Source: Candidatus Aenigmatarchaeota archaeon (GTDB lineage: Archaea; EX4484-52; B79-G9). From it: DNA of 5,368 bases. Within the stretch, counting starts at the first letter, position 1. Every line of letters starts with the position of its first letter. The notes beneath the pieces were generated by a model. That model was not told where the DNA came from. It ran no database searches and worked only from the letters and a program-made list of their open reading frames with translations. Made by a program: the position numbers and the translations under genes. Of this stretch, positions 1 to 5,348 are shown piece by piece. The stretch covers positions 1-5,368 of the forward strand of contig JAGLMX010000052.1 of assembly GCA_023139785.1 (NCBI GenBank). The letters are read 5' to 3'.

Positions 1-2763
1 CGGTGTTGTGTCGTTTATTGGAGGATCATCATTCAAAGGAGTAATGTTTATTGACACAAAAGCTGTGTTGCTGTCAATTGTGCTATCATTTGCCGTAAAA
101 GTAAAATTGTCATCGCCGCTGTAATTTGCATCAGGAGTATATGTCATATCTGGTGCGGTTCCTGTAAGTGTTCCGTGAGCAGGATGTAAAATAATGCTAT
201 ACGCAAGTGCGTCTCCATCAACATCATCTGCGTCGAGAGTTATGCCAACCGAAGTGCCTTCAGCTGTTTCTATACTATCATTGTATGCGACAGGCGCATC
301 GTTTACAGGAAGCACAGTTATTGTAAATTTGTCCAGGTCTGCCATCCCGCCTTCATCTATGACCCGAACAATTACAATAAGCATACCATTCCAGTCTGCT
401 GTTGGAAATATATCTACATTGTCGTCGGAATCAAGTATTATCGTTACATATGCCCCCGATGCCGTAATTGCAGTATAAGTCAGGTTTTCATCCGGAGTCT
501 CAGCATCACTTGCATAATCATTTAGGTTGAATGCATCTTCTAGAAAAGTGTCTTCGTTAAGAGTCTGGTCAGGTATCCCTGACAGGGTTGGTGCTGTATT
601 AGATGGTGCCACTGTTATTGTTTTGGTTCCTGTGCTGTTTACGTTACCGTCTGTGTTCTGAGCATATGCTGTGTATGTATAAATACCATCTACTAAGCCA
701 GTGAAGTTGTGGTATAATTTGTGAAGACCTGCATTGTACGACGCAGTGATTTCCTCAGCAGAAAGGGCACGGTTATGGATACGAACTTCGTCTATTGTAC
801 CGTTGAAAAATTGCGTCCCTTCGGTGTCTGATGCAATAGCGAGATTCGTAACTGAAGAAAGTATGCCTGCCGAAGAAGAATACTCAATGCTGTTTCTCAG
901 AACGCCGTCGGTGTATAATTTCAATGCTGTTCCATTATAGGTTCCAAGAATATGGTGGTATGCTCCTTTTAAATCAGGTATCTGACCACCATAAGAAACT
1001 GTCCGGATAGCACCTGCGACAGGTATCTTAAAAGTTATTGTTTTTGGAGTGTCTCCAAATGAATTAGCAGAAGTGCTGTAATCAAGAGAATATGATGCTT
1101 TGTTGTTGCTGAGGGTGTCGTATTTTAGAACCTTGCCACACCACGTGCCGTTATTATGTGGCACAAAATAGACATATCTGCCGTCAAAGACTGCACCCAT
1201 AAAACCTTTCATGCCGTTGGCGCCGTCTTCGTTCTCGGCGTTGTAGACATCCCAGGAGGCTGTGTCGGAAAAACTAGCAGTGGTGTCGTATCTTAGGACT
1301 TTGCCATAACGAGCGCCATTATTGTATGGCACAAAATATACATGCCTGCCGTCAAAGGTTGCACCAAAAAAACCTTTCATGCCGTTGGCGCCGTCTTCGT
1401 TCTCGGCGTTGTAGACATCCCAGGAGGCTGTGTCTGAAAAAGTAGCAGTGGTGTCGTATCGGAGGACTTTGCCGTACTTAGCGCTGCCGTTGTCGTATGG
1501 CACAAAATAGACATGCCTGCCATCAAAGACTGCACTTCTGAAACCTTTCATGCCGTTGGCGCCGTCTTCGTTTTCGGCGTTGTAGACATCCCAGGAGGCT
1601 GTGTCGGAAAAACTAGCAGTGGTGTCGTATCTTAGGACTTTGCCAAAATAAGTACCGTTATTGTATGGCACAAAATAGATATGTCTGCCATCAAAGACTG
1701 CACCTTTGAAACCTTTCATGCCGTTGGCGCCGTCTTCGTTCTCGGCGTTGTAGACATCCCAGGAGGCTGTGTCTGAAAAAGTAGCAGTGGTGTCGTATCG
1801 GAGGACTTTACCATGATAAACGCCGTTCTGAGTTGGCACAAAATAGATATGTCTGCCATCAAAGACTGCACCTGTGAAACCTTTCATGCCGTTGGCGCCG
1901 TCTTCGTTCTCGGCGTTGTAGGTATCCCAGGAGGCTGTGTCGGAGAAATTGGCAGTGGTGTCGAGTCTTAGAACAGTACCATACCAACCTTCGTGATAGT
2001 TTGGCACAAAATAGATATGTCTGCCATCAAAGACTGCCCCCACAAAACCTTTCATGCCGTTGGCGCCGTCTTCGTTCTCGGCGTTGTAGACATCCCAAGA
2101 GGCTGTGTCGGAAAAATTAGCAGCAGTATCATATCGGAGAACTTTGCCATGAGTGGTGCCGTTATAGTTTGGCACAAAATATACATACCTACCGTCAAAG
2201 ACTGCGCCTGCAAAACCGACCATGCCGTTGGCACCGTCTTCATTTTGGGCGTTGTAGACATCGTAGTTGACTGTGTCCTGAAATTCTATTGTTGTTGCAT
2301 GAGCCCATTTTGAGACAATGGTCTGCTTTGCGTTGTTCCACTGGGATTCTGTTGCTTTTATCCATGCTTCTATTGTGATTTCCTCTGTGATGCTTAAGCT
2401 TGTTGCAGTCCCTGCATCTATGTAATCATCAGCGCCGTCAAAGGCTCTTGCACCGCCGAATTTTCCGGCTGTTGTGTATGCTGAGCCGGAATTTGTTCCG
2501 TCATTAGAGTATGTGGAGTAGTCTTTGAAGTCTGTGTCGTTGTTGAATCTCCACCACCCAACCAATGAGTTGTTCCAATCTATGAATGCTGTGATGTTGT
2601 TTACGTCTGTTGCTGTAACATTGATGGCGGCATATGTTTCAGTAATGGTTGTGCCATCGTCCGGTGTCGGAGGAATAAAGAATACAGCAGGATCTGCAAA
2701 GGCTGAAGAACAGTGTAATAGTATGGCTACAAATAACATTGGAACAATTGCTATTTTATTCAT
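1..2763 (-). CDS. Secreted surface protein: split LamG domain with inserted seven-repeat propeller, then cadherin/Ig-like domains (3' end outside window)
   Basis: An uninterrupted 921-codon frame runs off the window edge, so the C-terminus is missing. Residues 1-23 form a signal peptide (K3, hydrophobic core, likely cleavage after AFA). Residues 24-66 are a short Ig-like lead-in. Residues 67-153 are the first half of a LamG (concanavalin-like) jelly-roll: LVGWWRF at the start, ITIEAWIK near 129-136, IVSKW at 149-153. Residues ~163-550 are seven 56-57-residue repeats, probably propeller blades. Residues ~554-680 complete LamG (SYSLDYS, HHILGTYNG, LYTDGVL, GTIDEVRIHNRALS). An FN3-like tail (~681-719) and two cadherin/Ig-like domains (~721-818, ~819-909) follow. 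Many N-x-S/T sequons suggest glycosylation. The protein is probably exported and cell-surface attached, for adhesion or glycan binding; that role is inferred from the domains. The start at 2763 has a GAGGT ribosome site 9 nt upstream. An in-frame ATG at 2787 would add MTKRGITI and is less favoured. Confidence 0.93.
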   Translation of the reverse strand, partial: MNKIAIVPMLFVAILLHCSSAFADPAVFFIPPTPDDGTTITETYAAINVTATDVNNITAFIDWNNSLVGWWRFNNDTDFKDYSTYSNDGTNSGSAYTTAGKFGGARAFDGADDYIDAGTATSLSITEEITIEAWIKATESQWNNAKQTIVSKWAHATTIEFQDTVNYDVYNAQNEDGANGMVGFAGAVFDGRYVYFVPNYNGTTHGKVLRYDTAANFSDTASWDVYNAENEDGANGMKGFVGAVFDGRHIYFVPNYHEGWYGTVLRLDTTANFSDTASWDTYNAENEDGANGMKGFTGAVFDGRHIYFVPTQNGVYHGKVLRYDTTATFSDTASWDVYNAENEDGANGMKGFKGAVFDGRHIYFVPYNNGTYFGKVLRYDTTASFSDTASWDVYNAENEDGANGMKGFRSAVFDGRHVYFVPYDNGSAKYGKVLRYDTTATFSDTASWDVYNAENEDGANGMKGFFGATFDGRHVYFVPYNNGARYGKVLRYDTTASFSDTASWDVYNAENEDGANGMKGFMGAVFDGRYVYFVPHNNGTWCGKVLKYDTLSNNKASYSLDYSTSANSFGDTPKTITFKIPVAGAIRTVSYGGQIPDLKGAYHHILGTYNGTALKLYTDGVLRNSIEYSSSAGILSSVTNLAIASDTEGTQFFNGTIDEVRIHNRALSAEEITASYNAGLHKLYHNFTGLVDGIYTYTAYAQNTDGNVNSTGTKTITVAPSNTAPTLSGIPDQTLNEDTFLEDAFNLNDYASDAETPDENLTYTAITASGAYVTIILDSDDNVDIFPTADWNGMLIVIVRVIDEGGMADLDKFTITVLPVNDAPVAYNDSIETAEGTSVGITLDADDVDGDALAYSIILHPAHGTLTGTAPDMTYTPDANYSGDDNFTFTANDSTIDSNTAFVSINITPLNDDPPINDTTP
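37..603 (-). other. Two tandem cadherin/Ig-like (VCBS/Big_9-type) domains
   Basis: Residues ~721-818 begin NTAPTLSGIPDQTLNED and continue with a Tyr-Ala-Ser-Asp-x-Glu segment, a DWNG motif and a TITVLPVNDAP boundary. Residues ~819-909 repeat the scheme with NDAP, DADDVDGD, HPAHGTL, YTPDANYSGDD and an ITPLNDDPP boundary. The NDAP boundaries and Asp-rich turns are characteristic of cadherin-like/VCBS repeats of prokaryotic surface proteins, where inter-domain aspartates usually bind calcium and stiffen a stalk. The last boundary lies close to the window edge, so at least one more domain probably follows. Confidence 0.8.
724..2565 (-). other. LamG/concanavalin-like domain split by the repeat insertion
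   Basis: The two halves of a LamG-type jelly-roll lie at residues 67-153 and about 554-680, separated by roughly 400 residues made almost entirely of the repeats. In known LamG proteins, a segment like QTIVSKW is followed within a few residues by a strand like SYSLDYS. Here the first ends at residue 153 and the second begins at 557. The second half keeps the usual late motifs HHILGTYNG, LYTDGVL, LAIASD, NGTIDEVRI and NRALSAEEI. The split therefore looks like a domain inserted into a surface loop of LamG rather than a broken gene. LamG domains commonly bind carbohydrates or proteins outside the cell. Confidence 0.8.
1114..2277 (-). repeat. Seven tandem 168-171-bp repeats encoding putative beta-propeller blades
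   Basis: The conserved Met of the NGM(K/V)GF motif falls at residues 181, 237, 293, 349, 405, 462 and 518, so the period is 56 residues, with one of 57 caused by a 3-bp insertion in blade 5 (loop DNGSAKYG). Each unit reads DT-x-x-(W/Y)-D-x-YNAENEDGANGMKGF, x-GAVFDGR-xx-YFVP, a variable loop, then GKVLRYDT. This fits four short beta strands per blade. The array opens with the strand around DVYNA and ends at KVLKYDT, so the first segment could complete the last blade, as in velcro closure of a circular propeller. A stretch of about 50 bp (for example around 1211-1263) is almost base-identical in most copies. The propeller fold is inferred from repeat number, length and strand pattern, not proven. 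Confidence 0.92.
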
Positions 2764-2772
2764 AATCGTTAT

Positions 2773-2777
2773 ACCTC
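2773..2777 (-). promoter_or_regulatory. Ribosome binding site of the surface-protein gene
   Basis: The minus strand reads GAGGT, then 9 nt, then the ATG at 2763. GAGGT complements the 3' end of archaeal 16S rRNA. It decides the start in favour of 2763 over the in-frame ATG at 2787. It also shows that this mRNA has a leader, unlike the two plus-strand genes with leaderless geometry. Confidence 0.65.
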
Positions 2778-2838
2778 TCTTAGTCATTGTGCGCGTGTTG
2801 CTATTTCATGACCTTGTTGAGCGAAGCTTTTGCTTGAG

Positions 2839-2846
2839 ATTTTTAT
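2839..2846 (-). promoter_or_regulatory. Candidate TATA box for the surface-protein gene (weak)
   Basis: The minus strand reads ATAAAAAT here. With normal archaeal spacing, initiation would fall near 2816, giving a leader of about 50 nt that includes the GAGGT site. A second candidate, TGTATAAT at 2879-2886, would give a leader of about 90 nt. Neither matches the consensus as well as the boxes before the plus-strand genes. Confidence 0.25.
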
Positions 2847-3206
2847 GGCAATTCAACGGTTTCTTCAGAGCGCGCACCATTATACAGGTTCTCTGTGTTG
2901 AAAATAAGAAATACAACTTTTGATTGCCAATGCGCAAGACAATACAGGGGAATTGCTCGGGTTCGTACTCGCATTCACCAATATCAACATCTTGCCAACA
3001 CAACCTGTACCACAAAACGGAAGACTTAATGTACTACAGACGGCAGTTATTTTTTGTTGTATGTTTTCTTAAGACCATAAATTTCTTGCTTAATTATTTC
3101 TTACACTCCAACAATAAACATCAAATGTAACTATCCCTCAGTTATGATATGACGTCAATCTTTTAAAGATATCTCTGTGTTACGCAATGGCGTTTTTGTG
3201 TTAGAT

Positions 3207-3232
3207 ACTCCTGTTGGTGCCACAGCAGGAGT
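3207..3232. repeat. Inverted repeat / hairpin with 7-bp arms
   Basis: Arms ACTCCTG (3207-3213) and CAGGAGT (3226-3232) are perfectly complementary around a 12-nt loop that contains TGGTGCCA, able to pair a little further. No T-tract follows on either side, so it is not an obvious terminator. It lies in the divergent intergenic region, about 185 nt before the MgtC promoter. Confidence 0.5.
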
Positions 3233-3385
3233 TCTGGATTAAAACCGGCTTGTGTTATATTGTGCCATAGAATCCGTTGACCTGGTGTTCAAACAGCGCG
3301 CACCAACCTTATTTTTCCACATCACCAGAATTACGTGACTGAAAACAAATAAATATTTCAAATTTTATCCGAATTTTGAAAAAAC

Positions 3386-3393
3386 ATATAAAA
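3386..3393 (+). promoter_or_regulatory. Archaeal TATA box of the mgtC-like gene (leaderless geometry)
   Basis: The box ATATAAAA is centred about 27 nt before the ATG at 3417, and the purine-rich stretch GAAAAAAC just before it could act as the BRE. This spacing puts the transcription start at or next to the A of the ATG, so the mRNA should be essentially leaderless. No Shine-Dalgarno sequence lies between box and start, in agreement. Confidence 0.75.
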
Positions 3394-3416
3394 CTACACT
3401 TTAAACGTATATTTCT

Positions 3417-3848
3417 ATGTTTGAGTATCTGGTTTCTTATTTTATGACCGACCTTGTAATAATATTCAAAGTCTTATTCGCTCTTTTAATGGGCCTTATT
3501 GTCGGCATGGAACGACAGAGAATGAGAAAGTCCGCGGGCATGAGAACACACATAATTGTCTGTGTCTCAACAACCATGGTGGTTGCAGTGGCTATGGCTG
3601 CGTTTCCTGCAGCAGACTCCGGCGCGCGAGCAATTGCGGCAGTCATTACAGGCATAGGGTTTCTCGGAGCCGGGCAGATAATGACCAGCGGCGGAAAGAT
3701 ATCAGGCATTACTACTGCCGCAAGCATATGGGCGAATGCGCTAATCGGATGCGTCATAGGGCTTGGGTTTTATCTGGTTGCGTTTGTCGGCACAATGATT
3801 ATGTTCTATACATTCAGGCTGAAAAAAGGCACTGGCTGGACGCGCTGA
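3417..3848 (+). CDS. MgtC/SapB-family inner-membrane protein (short form)
   Basis: This 143-residue protein carries the MgtC/SapB membrane-domain signature. Visible motifs are GLIVGMER (residues 26-33), SAGMRTH (39-45), a D-S-G-A-R stretch (67-71) leading into GIGFLGAG (79-86), and GITTAASIWA (97-106). Hydrophobic segments lie near 11-31, 46-63, 71-89 and 100-132. It stops soon after the last membrane segment with a basic tail, so it lacks the C-terminal ACT-like domain of longer members such as Salmonella MgtC. In bacteria the family is linked to growth at low magnesium, survival in macrophages and modulation of ATP synthase. The role in archaea is not established, so no specific function is assigned. 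The start at residue 1 is favoured over Met10 because the TATA box sits at the right distance. Hand-counted GC is about 52% over 3481-3660, far above the next gene. Confidence 0.9.
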   Translation: MFEYLVSYFMTDLVIIFKVLFALLMGLIVGMERQRMRKSAGMRTHIIVCVSTTMVVAVAMAAFPAADSGARAIAAVITGIGFLGAGQIMTSGGKISGITTAASIWANALIGCVIGLGFYLVAFVGTMIMFYTFRLKKGTGWTR

Positions 3849-3850
3849 CC

Positions 3851-3858
3851 TATATAAG
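3851..3858 (+). promoter_or_regulatory. Archaeal TATA box of the thioredoxin-like lipoprotein gene
   Basis: The box TATATAAG begins two bases after the MgtC stop codon and is centred about 26 nt before the ATG at 3880. The spacing again predicts initiation at the start codon. It implies that this gene has its own promoter instead of being only the second gene of an mgtC operon. Confidence 0.75.
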
Positions 3859-3879
3859 GCAGTTAACTTAATTCTAACC

Positions 3880-4260
3880 ATGAAGACGAAATTTATTATT
3901 TTAGTATTTATCTTGGCTGCAATTATTGGTGGCTGTGTAAGTATTGAGAGCTCAACTCCTGAAGAATCAGACAGTCAATTTAAGGAAAATGAGATACTCT
4001 ATTTTTATTATCCGGGATGTCCACATTGTGCTCATGCTAAAGAAGTCCTTGATAGCTTAAAAACCAAATATGGTGATACGATTTCAGTAAAGGAAATTAA
4101 TGTCAACGAAAACACGGAGAATGAAGATTTGTATAATTACTATTTTGAAAAATCAGGTGCATCTGTTCAGGGAGTTCCTTTTATTTTTATAAATAATCAT
4201 TACATTGTGGGTTGGACAAATGACAATGAAGCAAAACTTGAAAGTTATGTTATCAAATAA
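3880..4260 (+). CDS. Lipoprotein with thioredoxin/glutaredoxin fold, CPHC active site
   Basis: The 126-residue product starts with two lysines, a hydrophobic segment and IIGGC, so Cys19 is a probable lipidation site. Residues 20-38 are a polar, acidic linker. From 39 a thioredoxin-type domain follows: strand ILYFYYPG, active-site CPHC at 47-50, a helix, strand ISVKEINV (68-75), a Tyr/Glu-rich helix, and the cis-Pro motif GVPFIFIN with Pro100. CPHC is the motif of oxidising DsbA-type proteins and also occurs in thioredoxin-like reductases, so it is a membrane-anchored thiol-disulfide exchange protein outside the cytoplasm. Direction and substrate cannot be read from sequence. The domain is short and lacks the helical insertion of full DsbA. 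GC is about 32% by hand count (3901-4260), much lower than mgtC beside it, which may mean separate acquisition. The start is supported by the upstream TATA box. Confidence 0.9.
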   Translation: MKTKFIILVFILAAIIGGCVSIESSTPEESDSQFKENEILYFYYPGCPHCAHAKEVLDSLKTKYGDTISVKEINVNENTENEDLYNYYFEKSGASVQGVPFIFINNHYIVGWTNDNEAKLESYVIK

Positions 4261-4292
4261 AGTTCGCCTTTGTTCTTTTGTACTCATCAGAC

Positions 4293-4298
4293 TTTTTT
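4293..4298 (+). terminator. Candidate T-tract terminator after the thioredoxin-like gene
   Basis: A run of six T follows a generally T-rich stretch (from about 4265) in the gap after the stop codon at 4260. Archaeal transcription commonly ends at such oligo-T tracts without a hairpin. The tract lies just before the hydrolase pseudogene start. Confidence 0.35.
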
Positions 4299-4307
4299 GG
4301 GAATCAT

Positions 4308-4862
4308 ATGCCAAAACGAGCAATAATACTTCACGGCTGGAAAGGTGTGGCTGAAGGCGCATGGCGCCCGTGGCTGAAAAAAGAGTTTGAAGTAATTCTT
4401 CCGCAGCTGCCAAATGCAGACAACCCTCAGGTTAATGAGTGAGTTGCGCACATTTCTGGTGTTATCGGCACTCAAGGCTGTGCCCGGCAAAATATGTGTT
4501 TTTGTCTTGGTTGCATTGCTAGTTTGCGCTACATAGAGTCCCTTGAAGCAGGACAAAAAATTGGCTGGACTGTTCTTGTTGCAGGATTTTCTGATATCCT
4601 CGAGCATAAAGAACTTGACAGTTTTTTTGAAATGCCGATTGAATGGGAAAAGATAAAACAGAACTGTAAGAAAATCATCGCCATAAATTCTGACAACGAT
4701 TATTATGTGCCGCTTACGCATGCAAATGTTTTAAGAAACAAACTTGGGGCAGAAGTTATCATAAAGCACCACCGCAGAAATGCTTCATGCCGTGACGGGA
4801 TAACAGAACTTCCGGTTGCGCTTGAAAGTGTTTTGAAGATTTCCTGCATAAATTCCGGATAA
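4308..4862 (+). pseudogene. Degraded RBBP9/YdeN-family alpha/beta serine hydrolase
   Basis: Reading from the ATG at 4308 gives RAIILHGWKG, WRPWLKKEFEVILPQLPN and NPQVNE, then a TGA at 4440-4442. The same frame continues to a TAA at 4862, so there is no net frameshift. In the RBBP9/YdeN hydrolase family this place normally has Trp (E-W-V), so the stop probably arose by TGG to TGA. After it come ASLRYIE, VLVAGFSDIL, SDNDYYVP (the likely catalytic Asp region) and DGITELPVALESVL, all typical of the family. The nucleophile elbow, usually GHSLGC, is CFCLGC at 64-69, so no serine is present. The GHF-type motif near 157-159 reads RNA, so the catalytic His also seems lost. Size (about 184 codons) is near family length. 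The 122-residue frame from 4494 is only the remnant after the stop. No ribosome site or TATA box at normal distance precedes 4308. Confidence 0.85.
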
Positions 4863-4874
4863 GATGTGCTCGCA

Positions 4875-4879
4875 TTTTT
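4875..4879 (+). terminator. Weak T-tract at the convergent junction
   Basis: Five T lie 12 bp after the pseudogene stop and overlap the stop codon of the convergent membrane-protein gene. It could end plus-strand transcription in the archaeal manner, but the tract is short. Confidence 0.25.
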
Positions 4880-5258
4880 AACTGCTTGCTCGCGCAACAT
4901 AGAAAACGACTACGCCAACCAGCAAAAGTATGGCTAGTGCCACAAACAAAATTTCTCTGAACTTCTTTTCATCTGGCGTGAGGTCACTCCATCGAACCCG
5001 GTTCTTTTCCCAGTCTTTTTTGTGGACCCTCTCTGCTATCAGAAAGACAAGACCCAGAATCCATAGTGTGCTGTTTCCTGTGGCAATGCCTATTGGCAGC
5101 CATATGATGCCTATAATGAAAAGGTTGTAGTAATCTGTTGGCCTTTTATGTGTTTTGCGTGACCAGAGCGCGACTACTGCAAAAAGGAGTATTAGAACGG
5201 CAATTGCAATGAGTATCAACGGAGTTGCGGACATGTAGTTACTTGGAGTATAACGCAT
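4878..5258 (-). CDS. Small multi-pass membrane protein of unknown function
   Basis: The 126-residue product has a hydrophobic helix at about 12-32, a basic stretch SRKTHKRPTDYY (33-44), a hydrophobic pair around 45-75 (NLFIIGIIWLPIGI, then LWILGLVFLIA), a soluble highly charged loop at about 77-102 (RVHKKDWEKNR, then WSDLTPDEKKFRE), and a final helix at about 103-121. That suggests four membrane spans. It resembles uncharacterised small membrane proteins I associate from memory with archaeal genomes (DYYNLFI-x-GIIWLPIGI followed by a W-K-K-N-R motif); no function is known. The gene is convergent with the hydrolase pseudogene, 15 bp from its stop. The start at 5258 has GGGGT only 4 nt before it. 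Met9 (5234) is a reasonable alternative start, directly before the first helix. Intact length and charge pattern argue that it is real. Confidence 0.75.
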   Translation of the reverse strand: MRYTPSNYMSATPLILIAIAVLILLFAVVALWSRKTHKRPTDYYNLFIIGIIWLPIGIATGNSTLWILGLVFLIAERVHKKDWEKNRVRWSDLTPDEKKFREILFVALAILLLVGVVVFYVARASS

Positions 5259-5299
5259 ACATACCCCGTTATTTCCGGATTCTGCCCTGCTAAGAAGTA

Positions 5300-5348
5300 T
5301 TTGATGTTTTGCTGTTGAACCTAAACCAACCAGAACAAAAACATCAAA
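5300..5348. repeat. 11-bp perfect inverted repeat upstream of the membrane-protein gene
   Basis: Arms TTTGATGTTTT (5300-5310) and AAAACATCAAA (5338-5348) are exact reverse complements separated by 27 bp. The element lies 42-90 bp upstream of the start at 5258, where a regulator could bind or an RNA leader could fold. The loop is not itself clearly structured. The stretch 5259-5368 contains no gene that I can support. Confidence 0.55.

Larger units (their letters stand above)
2764..3416. other. Divergent 653-bp intergenic region without a convincing gene
   Basis: This stretch separates the surface-protein gene (leftward) from the mgtC-like gene (rightward). Short open frames exist at 2806-3015 minus and 2924-3130 plus, but they lack ribosome sites, recognisable motifs and domain-like composition. 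No tRNA or rRNA pattern was found. Structured spots are a perfect short palindrome at 3158-3170, a hairpin at 3207-3232, and the MgtC promoter at the right end. The final ~70 bp are strongly AT-rich. The right half could hold regulatory sites or a small RNA, but nothing proves either. Confidence 0.6.

Noticed and set aside
1114..2277. Repeat array as a CRISPR or satellite array
   Set aside because: The period is exactly codon-based (168 bp, one unit of 171 bp), the frame stays open throughout, and the variation is protein-like instead of unique spacers.
1993..2313. Plus-strand open frame of 106 codons across the repeats
   Set aside because: It is antisense to the surface-protein repeats and its own repetition mirrors theirs; no ribosome site or independent motif.
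2940..2985. GGGTTCGTACTCG resembling a tRNA T-arm
   Set aside because: The arms do not pair into a 5-bp T-stem, and no acceptor, D or anticodon arms can be built on either strand.
2806..3015. Minus-strand 69-codon frame upstream of the surface gene
   Set aside because: Composition is unlike a folded or membrane protein, there is no ribosome site, and it would occupy the promoter region of the surface gene.
2525..3130. Two adjoining plus-strand frames (2525-2923, 2924-3130)
   Set aside because: The first is mostly antisense to the signal peptide and LamG start of the surface gene. The second has no ribosome site, promoter at proper distance or family motif.
4440..4442. TGA as selenocysteine or reassigned Trp codon
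   Set aside because: The family has Trp here, not a redox residue. Trp elsewhere in the window is encoded by TGG, the mgtC-like gene ends in TGA, and other catalytic residues of this gene are lost too, so a nonsense mutation is simpler.
4287..4721. Minus-strand 144-codon frame
   Set aside because: It is the antisense shadow of the hydrolase pseudogene, whose plus-strand translation matches a known family.
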